DNA of 64,000 nt, taken from NCBI GenBank assembly GCA_965198725.1, contig CBDAPX010000001.1:930001-994000 (forward strand), read 5' to 3'. Positions 32,119 to 39,713 of the stretch are shown in pieces (position 1 is the stretch's first letter; every line of letters begins with the position of its first letter). This stretch comes from CBDAPX01 sp965198725. GTDB taxonomy: Bacteria; Pseudomonadota; Alphaproteobacteria; Rhodobacterales; Rhodobacteraceae. The translations under genes were made by a program, and so were the position numbers. The notes under the pieces are model-generated. The model did not search any database. It worked only from the letters and a program-made list of their open reading frames with translations, and was not told the origin of the DNA.

Positions 32119-32703
32119 ATGCGACTTCTAGGAAATGACCCCCTGCCGCTTGCTGTATCCGTTGAGGATTTCGGCAAGGCGATGCCGTGGATTGAGGTTG
32201 ACGATCCTCTGACGATTGAAAGCTATCTCCGCGCCGCGCAGGAGGTCGTTGAGGTCGCATCACGCCGCCCGCTGACTGAGCGGGCCGTTGAGATTGAATT
32301 TGACCTGGCCGAGGCGCATGGGTTCCGGCGCTGGTGGTTCCCGATTGCGCCTATCTCTGAGATCACGTCTGTGACGGTGATTCAGCCGCTGGTGGCAGAG
32401 ACCGCGATTGCCTTGGATCAGGTGGACGTGCAGCGTTGCCATGATGAGCCGCAACTGTGGCTGGTAGATGCAGCACTGGCGATTGCTGATCCCTCCAAAG
32501 CGCAAAGCGTGCGGATAGAGGCAACGGTGGGCTATGCCGAGGGGAAACTGCCCAAAGGGCTTGCCCATGCGATCATCCTGATCGTCAAGGAATGGTATGA
32601 TGCAGGTGTGTCCATCGGTGATCTCACCGAGGCCTCTGTGTCATTCAACGTGAAGGCGCTGATCAAGCAGCAGCGGTATTATCGGCCACGGGAGTTCGGC
32701 TGA
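32119..32703 (+). CDS. Head-tail connector protein (phiE125 gp8/gp6-like)
   Basis: A 194-residue protein with the connector-family pattern: VDDPLTIESYLRAAQEVVEV followed by ASRRPL, a beta-rich FPIAPISEITSVTVIQPL, and a C-terminal HAIILIVKEWYDAGVSIG. It adds to the portal as the first connector ring. Its stop overlaps the next ATG (TGATGG). Confidence 0.85.
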   Translation: MRLLGNDPLPLAVSVEDFGKAMPWIEVDDPLTIESYLRAAQEVVEVASRRPLTERAVEIEFDLAEAHGFRRWWFPIAPISEITSVTVIQPLVAETAIALDQVDVQRCHDEPQLWLVDAALAIADPSKAQSVRIEATVGYAEGKLPKGLAHAIILIVKEWYDAGVSIGDLTEASVSFNVKALIKQQRYYRPREFG

Positions 32704-33038
32704 TGGCCGGCAATCAGATACGCCTGGATACAAGGGTGATGTTTTGCAGCCCAACCGAGGGCGAGCGCACGGAAACTGGCGGCTCCAAAGAGGGCTGGAA
32801 TGAGGAATTCCCCGCCTGGGCAGCGGTGCGCTACCTGCGTGGCGGTGAGGCTGTCATGGCGTCTCGGATGCAAGGGCGCAGGCCCGCGATCCTGATCCTG
32901 CGCAAGCGTTCTGTGTTGGATTCAATTCGCCTGGATTGGATCGTGAAGTTCGGCGAGCAGTCCTATCAAGTGCGGGAATTGCCCAAGCGCCGCGAGGATG
33001 GTGCGACGTTGGAGATGCTGGTGGAGGCCAAGATATGA
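32703..33038 (+). CDS. Phage head closure / head-tail adaptor protein
   Basis: A 111-residue beta-rich protein (IRLDTRVMFCSPTEGERTET and later LDWIVKFGEQSYQVRELPKR) with the length and position of SPP1 gp16-like head-closure proteins. It closes the DNA exit channel until the tail is attached. It overlaps the next gene by 4 nt (ATGA). Confidence 0.82.
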   Translation: MAGNQIRLDTRVMFCSPTEGERTETGGSKEGWNEEFPAWAAVRYLRGGEAVMASRMQGRRPAILILRKRSVLDSIRLDWIVKFGEQSYQVRELPKRREDGATLEMLVEAKI

Positions 33039-33436
33039 GCGCGGCAAACGCTTTGCAGGCCTTCCTGGTGCAAACACTGTTGGCTGATGCCAGGGTGGCG
33101 GGTATCGTTGCAGATCGTGTCTGGGATGACATTCCAGACGCGCCTTTGCATCCCTATTGTTCCATCGGTCCAAACTATCACAATCGCAGCGATGCGGACT
33201 GCATCCGCGCCCGAGAGCATTATTTCCAGATCGATTGCTGGACGCAGCAGCAGGGGCGGCGGGATCAGGTGAACGCTCTGACAGACGCCATTGAGACTGC
33301 GCTGGATGGTGCAACGGGCGATCTCGGGGCACACGCACTATCATCTTGTGATGTTGTCCTGGTGCGCGTGCTGGATGAGCCAGACGGCGAAAAGCACGGC
33401 GTGGTGCAGGTGCGGGCTATCGTTGAGGAAGGCTGA
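33035..33436 (+). CDS. DUF3168 tail completion protein
   Basis: A 133-residue protein whose C-terminal half has EHYFQIDCWTQQQGRRDQVN, matching DUF3168 (tail terminator-like). It starts inside the previous gene's stop and ends on the ATG of the gp10-like gene. Order connector, adaptor, DUF3168, gp10-like equals that of HK97-like phages and GTAs. The beginning ANALQAFLVQTLLADARVAG is typical of the family. Confidence 0.85.
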   Translation: MSAANALQAFLVQTLLADARVAGIVADRVWDDIPDAPLHPYCSIGPNYHNRSDADCIRAREHYFQIDCWTQQQGRRDQVNALTDAIETALDGATGDLGAHALSSCDVVLVRVLDEPDGEKHGVVQVRAIVEEG

Positions 33437-33900
33437 TGGCCACCACAGCAAAGCTCAATCCGCGTCTCAAGGCTCAGCTTGAGCGCACGCCAGAGATCGC
33501 CGCGCGGGCAGCGGCTCAGGCGATGGAAGAGGGCGCGGATGAGATCGTGACCTTTATGAAATCGCTTGTGCCAGTGCGCAGTGGTGATCTGAAGGACAGT
33601 ATCGCCTGGACCTGGGGCGATGCCCCAAAGGGGTCACTGGTGATTGATGAGATTCGCAGCGGCCAGAACGCTGGCAGGCAGTTCGCTACGCTGCGCATCA
33701 CTTTCTACGCGGGCGAGTGGTATGGGCGGCTGGTGGAGTTCGGCACGCTGCCACATGCGCAGCCCAATCGGGGCACGGATCATCCAGGGGCAACGGCCCA
33801 ACCGTTTTTCTATCCGGCATGGTGGGCCATGCAGGCCAAGTTCAAGCGCAAAATCAGGGCGGCTGTGCGCCGCGCAATCAAGGAGGCGATCCATGCCTAA
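33436..33900 (+). CDS. HK97 gp10-like tail-component protein
   Basis: A 154-residue protein with the gp10-like features: FMKSLVPVRSGDLKDSIAW, YAGEWYGRLVEFGTLPHAQP and PFFYPAWWAMQAKFKRKIRA. It belongs to the neck/tail completion proteins. The ordering relative to DUF3168 is reversed with respect to HK97 itself. Confidence 0.88.
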   Translation: MATTAKLNPRLKAQLERTPEIAARAAAQAMEEGADEIVTFMKSLVPVRSGDLKDSIAWTWGDAPKGSLVIDEIRSGQNAGRQFATLRITFYAGEWYGRLVEFGTLPHAQPNRGTDHPGATAQPFFYPAWWAMQAKFKRKIRAAVRRAIKEAIHA

Positions 33901-34081
33901 GGCGATCTTTACACGCGAATTTCACTACTCAAGCCGCAAGAAAAATGTGGGCTGGTCTGCATATCCTAGCGGAAAGCCTCAATCCTTCCCGACCGAGTTC
34001 ATTGATGCGGCGATCAAAGCAGGATGTGCCCAGGCCACGCCTGCGCCTGCACCTGCAAGCAAAGAAACCCCGAACTCCTGA
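33893..34081 (+). CDS. Small neck-region phage protein
   Basis: A 62-residue protein (MPKAIFTREFHYSSRKKNVG) with an alanine/proline-rich tail (ATPAPAPASKETPNS). It starts 8 nt before the end of the gp10-like gene; the overlap and codon phase suggest a real gene. No function recognised. Confidence 0.65.
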   Translation: MPKAIFTREFHYSSRKKNVGWSAYPSGKPQSFPTEFIDAAIKAGCAQATPAPAPASKETPNS

Positions 34082-34110
34082 GCGCATCCCGCGCCAGGGC
34101 TAAACAGCCA

Positions 34111-34134
34111 ACGGCCCGCAAGGGGGTCGTTTCT
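34111..34134 (+). terminator. Possible weak terminator before the tail-tube gene
   Basis: ACGGCCC (34111-34117) pairs with GGGTCGT (34124-34130), with one G-U pair, followed by TTCT. The hairpin stands directly upstream of the AATGGAGGACTGAC ribosome-binding site of the tail-tube gene and could partly end transcription or protect the 5' end of its mRNA. Confidence 0.35.
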
Positions 34135-34148
34135 AATGGAGGACTGAC

Positions 34149-34595
34149 ATGGCTGAACCTGTAACCCAAAAGTTTGAAGAGATGATCCTTGAGATCAGTG
34201 ATGACGGTAACACATGGTCGCGGATTTGCGGGCTTGTCGGTGTCACGGTGACACGGCAGGCACAAACAGACACCTCAGAGGTGCCCGCTGACTGCGATGA
34301 TGAGAGTTTGCCGTTGAAGGTGAGCAAATCGGTGCGCTCAATTGACGTATCGGCCTCGGGCGAGGGTGTCTGGGCGCAGCAATCGCACGGCACTATCATG
34401 GATTGGTTCTACAGCGGCCAAACCAAGTTCGCGCGGATCGGCAACACCAAAGCTGCCGTTGGTGAGACGGAATATGAGCATGGTCCTGCATTCCTTACTC
34501 AGGTTTCCAATCAGCGAACCAAAGGGCAGCAGGTATCTGCGTCGATTCAGCTTGAGTTCGATGGTACGCCCGCGCGGGCCGCGAAAGCGGCCTAA
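34149..34595 (+). CDS. Major tail (tube) protein
   Basis: The 148-residue protein begins MAEPVTQKFEEMILEISDDG and contains WSRICGLVGVTVTRQAQTDT then CDDESLP, typical of phage tail tube protein 2 and GTA major tail protein. It polymerises around the tape measure. A strong AATGGAGGACTGAC ribosome-binding site fits high expression. Confidence 0.92.
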   Translation: MAEPVTQKFEEMILEISDDGNTWSRICGLVGVTVTRQAQTDTSEVPADCDDESLPLKVSKSVRSIDVSASGEGVWAQQSHGTIMDWFYSGQTKFARIGNTKAAVGETEYEHGPAFLTQVSNQRTKGQQVSASIQLEFDGTPARAAKAA

Positions 34596-34598
34596 GCC

Positions 34599-34994
34599 AT
34601 GCAGCCTATCGAAGTGATTTGGCCGGGTGGCAAGCATCCTATGACGCTTGCCGCTCTTGCGCATCTTGAGGGGTTGCAAGGTGCCGTGGACGCAGGGCCA
34701 GAGTTCCTGCTCAATAAAATCCGCCTTGGGCAATGGAACGCGGGCGATCTGTTTGAGGTCATTCGTTGGGGTTTGATCGGTGGCGGCTTGGATAACCTTG
34801 AGGCTGAAAAGTTGATGCAGCGTGTCTTTGGTCAGCATCCAAAGGCGGACTTCAAAGGGCCTGCAATAGAGGTGCTCGCACACGCTTTATACGGTCCATC
34901 CGATGATCCCGTGGGGGAGACTGGGCCGGTGATGGAGCCGACACCGGCAGAACAAAAAACGGAAAATGGAAGTTCAGCACCTTCTACGGATTAG
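34599..34994 (+). CDS. Tail assembly chaperone, upstream product (GTA-family TAC)
   Basis: The 131-residue protein has MTLAALAHLEGLQGAVDAGP and DLFEVIRWGLIGGGLDNLEA, matching the GTA/TAC_11 family. It ends with a low-complexity tail (EPTPAEQKTENGSSAPSTD). The downstream frame contains the second chaperone domain, in the -1 phase. This is the lambda G/GT arrangement. A run of six A (34954-34959) lies in the overlap. Confidence 0.85.
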   Translation: MQPIEVIWPGGKHPMTLAALAHLEGLQGAVDAGPEFLLNKIRLGQWNAGDLFEVIRWGLIGGGLDNLEAEKLMQRVFGQHPKADFKGPAIEVLAHALYGPSDDPVGETGPVMEPTPAEQKTENGSSAPSTD

Positions 34995-35002
34995 GTGCGG
35001 CA

Positions 35003-35161
35003 ATGGGGTTTGATCCGTCGCAAGTGGGGCGGATGAGTCACTGGCAATTCATGGCTGCTCTTGATGGATATGGCCGTGCAAACGGTTGGAAAAAGAGCGG
35101 TGGTTCGGGTGAAGCGATCAGCGATCAGCGTCTATCCGAACTTGGCATTGAGGGTTTTTAG
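35003..35161 (+). CDS. Tail assembly chaperone, downstream domain (GT-type -1 frame)
   Basis: From ATG 35003 the frame reads MGFDPSQVGRMSHWQFMAAL and ends with RLSELGIEGF, similar to the small TAC proteins that follow in GTA clusters. The frame is open upstream as KWKFSTFYGLGAAMGFDPS, and the helix FYGLGAAMGFD seems to belong to the domain. Translation may therefore be by -1 slippage from the preceding gene rather than from the ATG, which lacks a good ribosome-binding site. It ends 2 nt before the tape-measure ATG. Confidence 0.65.
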   Translation: MGFDPSQVGRMSHWQFMAALDGYGRANGWKKSGGSGEAISDQRLSELGIEGF

Positions 35162-35163
35162 GG

Positions 35164-38094
35164 ATGGATGACAGCGATCTTTTGATCCAGGCGGGGTTTT
35201 CCACGGCCAAAATGGAGGCCGAAACCCGCAAGGTCATTGCCAAATACGAAGAAGCCGCCAAGCGCTCTGCCAAGAAGTTTGATGAGGCGATGGCCAAGGT
35301 TTCCAACAATGAAACCCTCAAGGCCACCGCCCGTGAAATTGACCGCCTCTCGCGCAAGTATGATCCAGCCTATGCTGGTGCCAAGAAATACGAGCGCGGG
35401 GTGAAAGAACTGAACCGCGCCGTGGAGATCGGCGCGATCACCAACAAGGAATATGAGCAGGGCCTTGAGCGTCTTGTGCAGGATTTGGAGCGCGGCGGCA
35501 AAGGCGCGGGCAAGTTCGGCGCTGCAATGCGTCAAGGCAGTGGTGCCTCTCGTTCCTATGGTGGGGCCTTGCAAAATGTCGGGTTCCAGATCGGGGACTT
35601 TGCCACGCAAGTTGGCGCAGGCACATCTGCCACGCAGGCGCTTGGCCAGCAGCTTCCTCAATTGCTCGGAGCGTTTGGTGCCTTTGGTGCAGGTGCCGGT
35701 GCAGCGGCGGCAATTCTGATCCCGCTTGGCGCGGCGCTTTACAAGAACCTGACGGGTGCAGTTGATCTGGAAGAGCAGATGAAAGCGCTCTCTGAGGCCA
35801 CGGATGCTTATGTTTCAGTTGCTGAGGCAGCGGCTACACCTATCGAAACGCTGCGCGAGAAATATGGCGATCTCGCGGATGAGATGGCCTCGGTTAATGG
35901 GCAGCTTGCAACCATGCTTGGTGCAGTTGCTGAATTACAGCTTGATCAGAGCTTTTCCAGTTTTGCCAATCAGTTTGGCGGATTTTCTGAAACTGTTGAC
36001 CGGCGCGGCAGAAATGCTGGTCCTGGCGGCGTTTCTGAGAGCGAGTTTCAGCGCACCGTATCATCGGTTACGCGTGCATATGACGTTGCTCGCGACGATG
36101 CTGAGGCCATTGTTAGAGCGCTCAAGAATGTGAATGAGGCAGTGGGTGCAGAGCAACGGCTTGATGCTTTGCATGAAATGCTTGCTATTTTCACCCGCGC
36201 GGCGGAGTCATCAGAACAACTGGTAGACGTTTTTTCTGGTGACATTGCTCGGATTCAGCAGTTGATCGAAAGCACGTCTAAGCAGGTAGAGGCTAGCCTG
36301 ACCGAAGAAGAGCGCCGCCGCGAACAGATTTTCGCAAAGTATGCCGAGCGCGAGCGTGAACTGGCTCAGTTGATCTATGATCGGGGAATTGCAGAGCAAG
36401 AACTACGGCAAGCTACTCTTGATGGCGACCTGGACCATATAAAAGCGTCTCGCGCGGTTATCGCTGGCATTGATGAAGAGATCGAACGCCTGACCGATGC
36501 TCAGGGCCGCGTCACCGATTTGACCGCTGAAACGGAAATTTTGATTGGGGCGTTGGAGCGTGTCACATTTGATCCAGACAATGAGGTCTATCAACAAGCA
36601 TTGAAGCTCGCTGCGGCAGTGGCCGATGCCGAGCAAAATGTTGGTGATCTTGACGACGCTGATTTGTCCAGCTTGGAGGCACGTCTGAACTTCCTAAAGG
36701 ATGGGTTCGAGAGCCTGCGCAGTCTGGCGCAAGGGCTTGATGGTGATCTGTCCTTGGCTGCGCAAAATGCGGCGGCGGAATATGGTCGCTCACGCATCCA
36801 GGGCGAAACAATGCGGCGCAACGCTGTGTCAGGCAGTGCCATTGAAACCATCAAGCAGTTTGAGGGAATGCGCGTGTCCTATGAGGATGCTAACCGCGAT
36901 CTGTTGCGCCGTGTGGGCGAGTTCCAAGACGGCATCATTGGTCAGATTGGCCGTGATCGTTTCAACGGCTTCACAGAGGCGCAGCAAGCCTCGCTGACCT
37001 CCATTGCCTACAATTATGGCTCTCTGCCTGACCGCATCCTGCCTGCTGTTCGAGGTGGGACGGATCAGGACATTGCAACTGCCATCGCGCGGCTCCAAGG
37101 CGATAACGATGGCGTTAATCGCAACCGCCGTCTGCAAGAGGCCTCGGCCTTTGGCAATACGGCGCTGGTGCAATCCGAAATCCAGCAGCAAAGCGAACGC
37201 CAACGGCTCTTGGAGCAAGAGGCCAAAGAACGTGAGCGGTTGCAGGATATTCGCACCAGCTATGCTGATCTCATGCGAACGCAGATTACCGATGCAGAGT
37301 TTGAAAACAGCCTGATCGGGAAATCAGCCGAGGAACAAGCGCGGCTCAGGGCTGAATACCTGCTGACGCAAGGTGCCAAGCGGCGCGGGATCGATCTGAA
37401 TGAAAAGATCGCGGGTTCCGAGGAAACCTATGGCGAGGCGATCAAGCGCACCGCTGCCGCGCTGGCAGAGCTGGACGTGGTGCAACAGGAATTGCAGTCA
37501 CGCCAGGAAGAGGCCGAGGCCAGCACGCGGCGCATGGAACAGGCGCAGAACTCGCTCAAGCAAGGGCTGATTGATGCGATTGTGGAGGGCAAGAACTTCT
37601 CGGACGTTCTGGGAAATGTGGCCAAGATGCTGGCCAAGGCGGCATTGGAGGCGGCTCTGTTTGGTAAGAATGGTCTGTTCAGCGGCCTCGGTGGCGGTGG
37701 TGGCGGATTGCTGGGCGGTCTGTTTGACGCATTGTTTCCTAGTGCGAATGGCAACGTTTTCTCAGGGGGACATCACGTCACGGCATACGCCAACGGCGGC
37801 GTGGTTGGAGGGCCAACCTACTTTCCGATGAAAGGTGGGCAAATGGGGCTCATGGGCGAGGCTGGACCGGAGGCTATCATGCCGCTTACGCGCCTGCCCA
37901 ATGGCAAGCTCGGCGTCGCATCTTCTGGGCAATCAGGTGTCTCTGTTACGTTCTCACCTGTGATTGATGCGCGTGGTGCTGATGCCGAGGCAGTGGCGCG
38001 GCTGGAATCGGCCATGCAGCGCGCGCAGGCTGAATTCAAGCCGCGTGTGATCGAGACAATGCGCGAGGCAGGCAAAAGGAACATTCAGGTATGA
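35164..38094 (+). CDS. Tail tape-measure protein with an embedded lysozyme-like domain
   Basis: The 976-residue protein is mainly coiled coil (AETRKVIAKYEEAAKRSAKK, EREREL-rich stretches). It has a hydrophobic stretch near residues 175-205 (LLGAFGAFGAGAGAAAAILI) and a second near 840-865. Residues 560-660 form a lysozyme/pesticin-like module: IETIKQFEGMRVSYEDANRD, LTSIAYNYGSLPDRILPAV and GDNDGVNRNRRLQEA. In related phages this module degrades peptidoglycan at entry. The C-terminus has MKGGQMGLMGEAGPEAIMPL, a common tape-measure tail motif. It sets the tail length and overlaps the next gene by 4 nt. Confidence 0.92.
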   Translation: MDDSDLLIQAGFSTAKMEAETRKVIAKYEEAAKRSAKKFDEAMAKVSNNETLKATAREIDRLSRKYDPAYAGAKKYERGVKELNRAVEIGAITNKEYEQGLERLVQDLERGGKGAGKFGAAMRQGSGASRSYGGALQNVGFQIGDFATQVGAGTSATQALGQQLPQLLGAFGAFGAGAGAAAAILIPLGAALYKNLTGAVDLEEQMKALSEATDAYVSVAEAAATPIETLREKYGDLADEMASVNGQLATMLGAVAELQLDQSFSSFANQFGGFSETVDRRGRNAGPGGVSESEFQRTVSSVTRAYDVARDDAEAIVRALKNVNEAVGAEQRLDALHEMLAIFTRAAESSEQLVDVFSGDIARIQQLIESTSKQVEASLTEEERRREQIFAKYAERERELAQLIYDRGIAEQELRQATLDGDLDHIKASRAVIAGIDEEIERLTDAQGRVTDLTAETEILIGALERVTFDPDNEVYQQALKLAAAVADAEQNVGDLDDADLSSLEARLNFLKDGFESLRSLAQGLDGDLSLAAQNAAAEYGRSRIQGETMRRNAVSGSAIETIKQFEGMRVSYEDANRDLLRRVGEFQDGIIGQIGRDRFNGFTEAQQASLTSIAYNYGSLPDRILPAVRGGTDQDIATAIARLQGDNDGVNRNRRLQEASAFGNTALVQSEIQQQSERQRLLEQEAKERERLQDIRTSYADLMRTQITDAEFENSLIGKSAEEQARLRAEYLLTQGAKRRGIDLNEKIAGSEETYGEAIKRTAAALAELDVVQQELQSRQEEAEASTRRMEQAQNSLKQGLIDAIVEGKNFSDVLGNVAKMLAKAALEAALFGKNGLFSGLGGGGGGLLGGLFDALFPSANGNVFSGGHHVTAYANGGVVGGPTYFPMKGGQMGLMGEAGPEAIMPLTRLPNGKLGVASSGQSGVSVTFSPVIDARGADAEAVARLESAMQRAQAEFKPRVIETMREAGKRNIQV

Positions 38095-38669
38095 CGCTTG
38101 ACCTATCAGTGCAGTGTTGGGATCGACCCGACATTAGACTTATGCGGCGTCAGGAGGTTTCTCGCACGCAGGGCGGGATCACCATCAAAAAAGACATGGG
38201 GCCTGCTCTTTGGCATGTCTCGCTTTCGTCTTTTCCGGTAAGCCTAATTGAAGCGGATGCTCTGCACGCACAACTCCAGGCTTTGGAAAATGACAGTGTG
38301 TTGATCAAAGGCGCTGTTGCCAATTGGCAGCCCAGTCATAGGGGGTTGCTTGATGGCGTTTCGATTGAGGGTGTGTCGGGTCAAAGGCTGTCACTGGCAG
38401 GGCTTCCTGCGGGCTTGGTGCTTCCTATTGGTGCTCGTATGTCCGTGATTACCGGCCCTGGGCGTGAGTACTTTCAGTTGCTTGATCCGTCTGATCATGT
38501 TGGAGGTTTTCGTGTTTTGCCGGACATCCGCAATGTCTTAACGGGAATGAACGTTGAGCTTTCCCCGCCCTTGATTGAGGTGATGATTGAACCCGGAACC
38601 ATAGAGTTCCAGTATCAAACGCGCCTCAAAAAGCGGGTTTCCTTTACTGCTATTCAGGTGCTGACATGA
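38091..38669 (+). CDS. Distal tail protein, GTA gp12-like position
   Basis: A 192-residue beta-rich protein beginning MTLDLSVQCWDRPDIRLMRR, with GLLDGVSIEGVSGQRLSLAG and PLIEVMIEPGTIEFQYQTRL. Position between tape measure and a DUF2163-like gene equals that of the DUF2460 protein of GTAs, but sequence likeness to DUF2460 is not obvious. Distal tail function is inferred. It is coupled to both neighbours by 4-nt overlaps. Confidence 0.6.
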   Translation: MTLDLSVQCWDRPDIRLMRRQEVSRTQGGITIKKDMGPALWHVSLSSFPVSLIEADALHAQLQALENDSVLIKGAVANWQPSHRGLLDGVSIEGVSGQRLSLAGLPAGLVLPIGARMSVITGPGREYFQLLDPSDHVGGFRVLPDIRNVLTGMNVELSPPLIEVMIEPGTIEFQYQTRLKKRVSFTAIQVLT

Positions 38670-39280
38670 TTTTCGTTCAAGGTCCTGTCCAGACCGCATT
38701 GAATGGTCGCGCGATCAAGGTGCGCGATTTCATATGGTTCGTGGTGCGCGATCAGGACACGGGCGCGGATGTGCAGGCCGGGTTCTGGTCTGATGTGGGC
38801 ACTGTTGACATGCAGGTCATCGACTCGCGCAGCCAGGCGGTGCAGGTGCGGCAGTTTGACGGGGCCGGGTCGTTGATCTCTGTCAGCCCAATTCCGCGAG
38901 TTTCCAACTTGACCGTCCAAAATGTCACGGTGGAACTGAGTCAGGTGTCAGATGCAAATGCCTTGATCCGGGCCTATGATGCGCGCCAAGCCCGTGTCGA
39001 GATATTCCGGGGTCTGTTCGAGCCGGAATCGCTGGTGCAGATTGCACCGGCCTTTCCACGGTTCTTTGGCTTCGTCGATGACCCGGAGATCACCACGCCC
39101 CGCGAAAACGAGGATGGCAAGATCAGCCTGACCTGCGTGTCGCACACCCAAGAACTGACCCGGTCTAATCCTGCCACCCGCTCTGATGCCTATCAGCGGC
39201 AACGGAACGTGAATGACACCTTCCGGCAACATGCCGCTGTTGTGGGCAGCTGGGACATAAAATGGGGCACGGCGTCCTGA
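38666..39280 (+). CDS. Baseplate hub-like protein (DUF2163/BR0599-like)
   Basis: A 204-residue protein with FIWFVVRDQDTGADVQAGFW, NVTVELSQVSDANALIRAYD and RQARVEIFRGLFEPESLVQ. This is the pattern of DUF2163-type tail proteins (GTA gp13), here shorter than usual. The C-terminus has RNVNDTFRQHAAVVGSWDI. It probably joins the distal tail to the tip protein. Confidence 0.75.
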   Translation: MIFVQGPVQTALNGRAIKVRDFIWFVVRDQDTGADVQAGFWSDVGTVDMQVIDSRSQAVQVRQFDGAGSLISVSPIPRVSNLTVQNVTVELSQVSDANALIRAYDARQARVEIFRGLFEPESLVQIAPAFPRFFGFVDDPEITTPRENEDGKISLTCVSHTQELTRSNPATRSDAYQRQRNVNDTFRQHAAVVGSWDIKWGTAS

Positions 39281-39281
39281 C

Positions 39282-39713
39282 ATGATCCGGCAAGCTGTCG
39301 ATGCTGACCGCCCGAACATGGTTCGGATGGGGCGGGATTTCGTGTGCGCGTCTGGTTTGCCTCTGCCCTTTGATGCGGCATGGGCAGATCGGTCGCTGGC
39401 CGGGCATATGGCGCAACCTGACCGACTGGCGTTGGTGCTGGAACTTGATGGCGCAGCGCGCGGCATGCTGTGCGCCGCGCAGGTCCAGTCACCGCTGGCC
39501 CCTGTGCGCGTGGCATCCGAATTGGTGTTTTGGATCGATCCGCCTGCGCGTGGCCGATGGGCGATGAAAATGATCTGCGCCTATGAGGCGTGGGCGAAAG
39601 AACAGGGTTGCGCCTTGGCCAGTTTGGCCACGGTCGGAGCCAAAGGCGCGGATGCGCTTTATCGGCGGTGCAGTTTTGCGCCTGCCGAACGTCACTTCAT
39701 GAAGGTTCTCTGA
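39282..39713 (+). CDS. GNAT-family acetyltransferase in the tail module
   Basis: The 143-residue protein shows the GNAT fold: IRQAVDADRPNMVRMGRDFV at the N-terminus, ASELVFWIDPPARGRWAMKM with a weak A motif, CALASLATVGAKGADALYRR and CSFAPAERHFMKVL. The position between the baseplate hub and tip protein is that of the NlpC/P60 tail peptidase in GTA-type tails. The acyl acceptor is unknown; a virion protein or host surface component is possible. It overlaps the tip gene by 1 nt. Confidence 0.75.
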   Translation: MIRQAVDADRPNMVRMGRDFVCASGLPLPFDAAWADRSLAGHMAQPDRLALVLELDGAARGMLCAAQVQSPLAPVRVASELVFWIDPPARGRWAMKMICAYEAWAKEQGCALASLATVGAKGADALYRRCSFAPAERHFMKVL

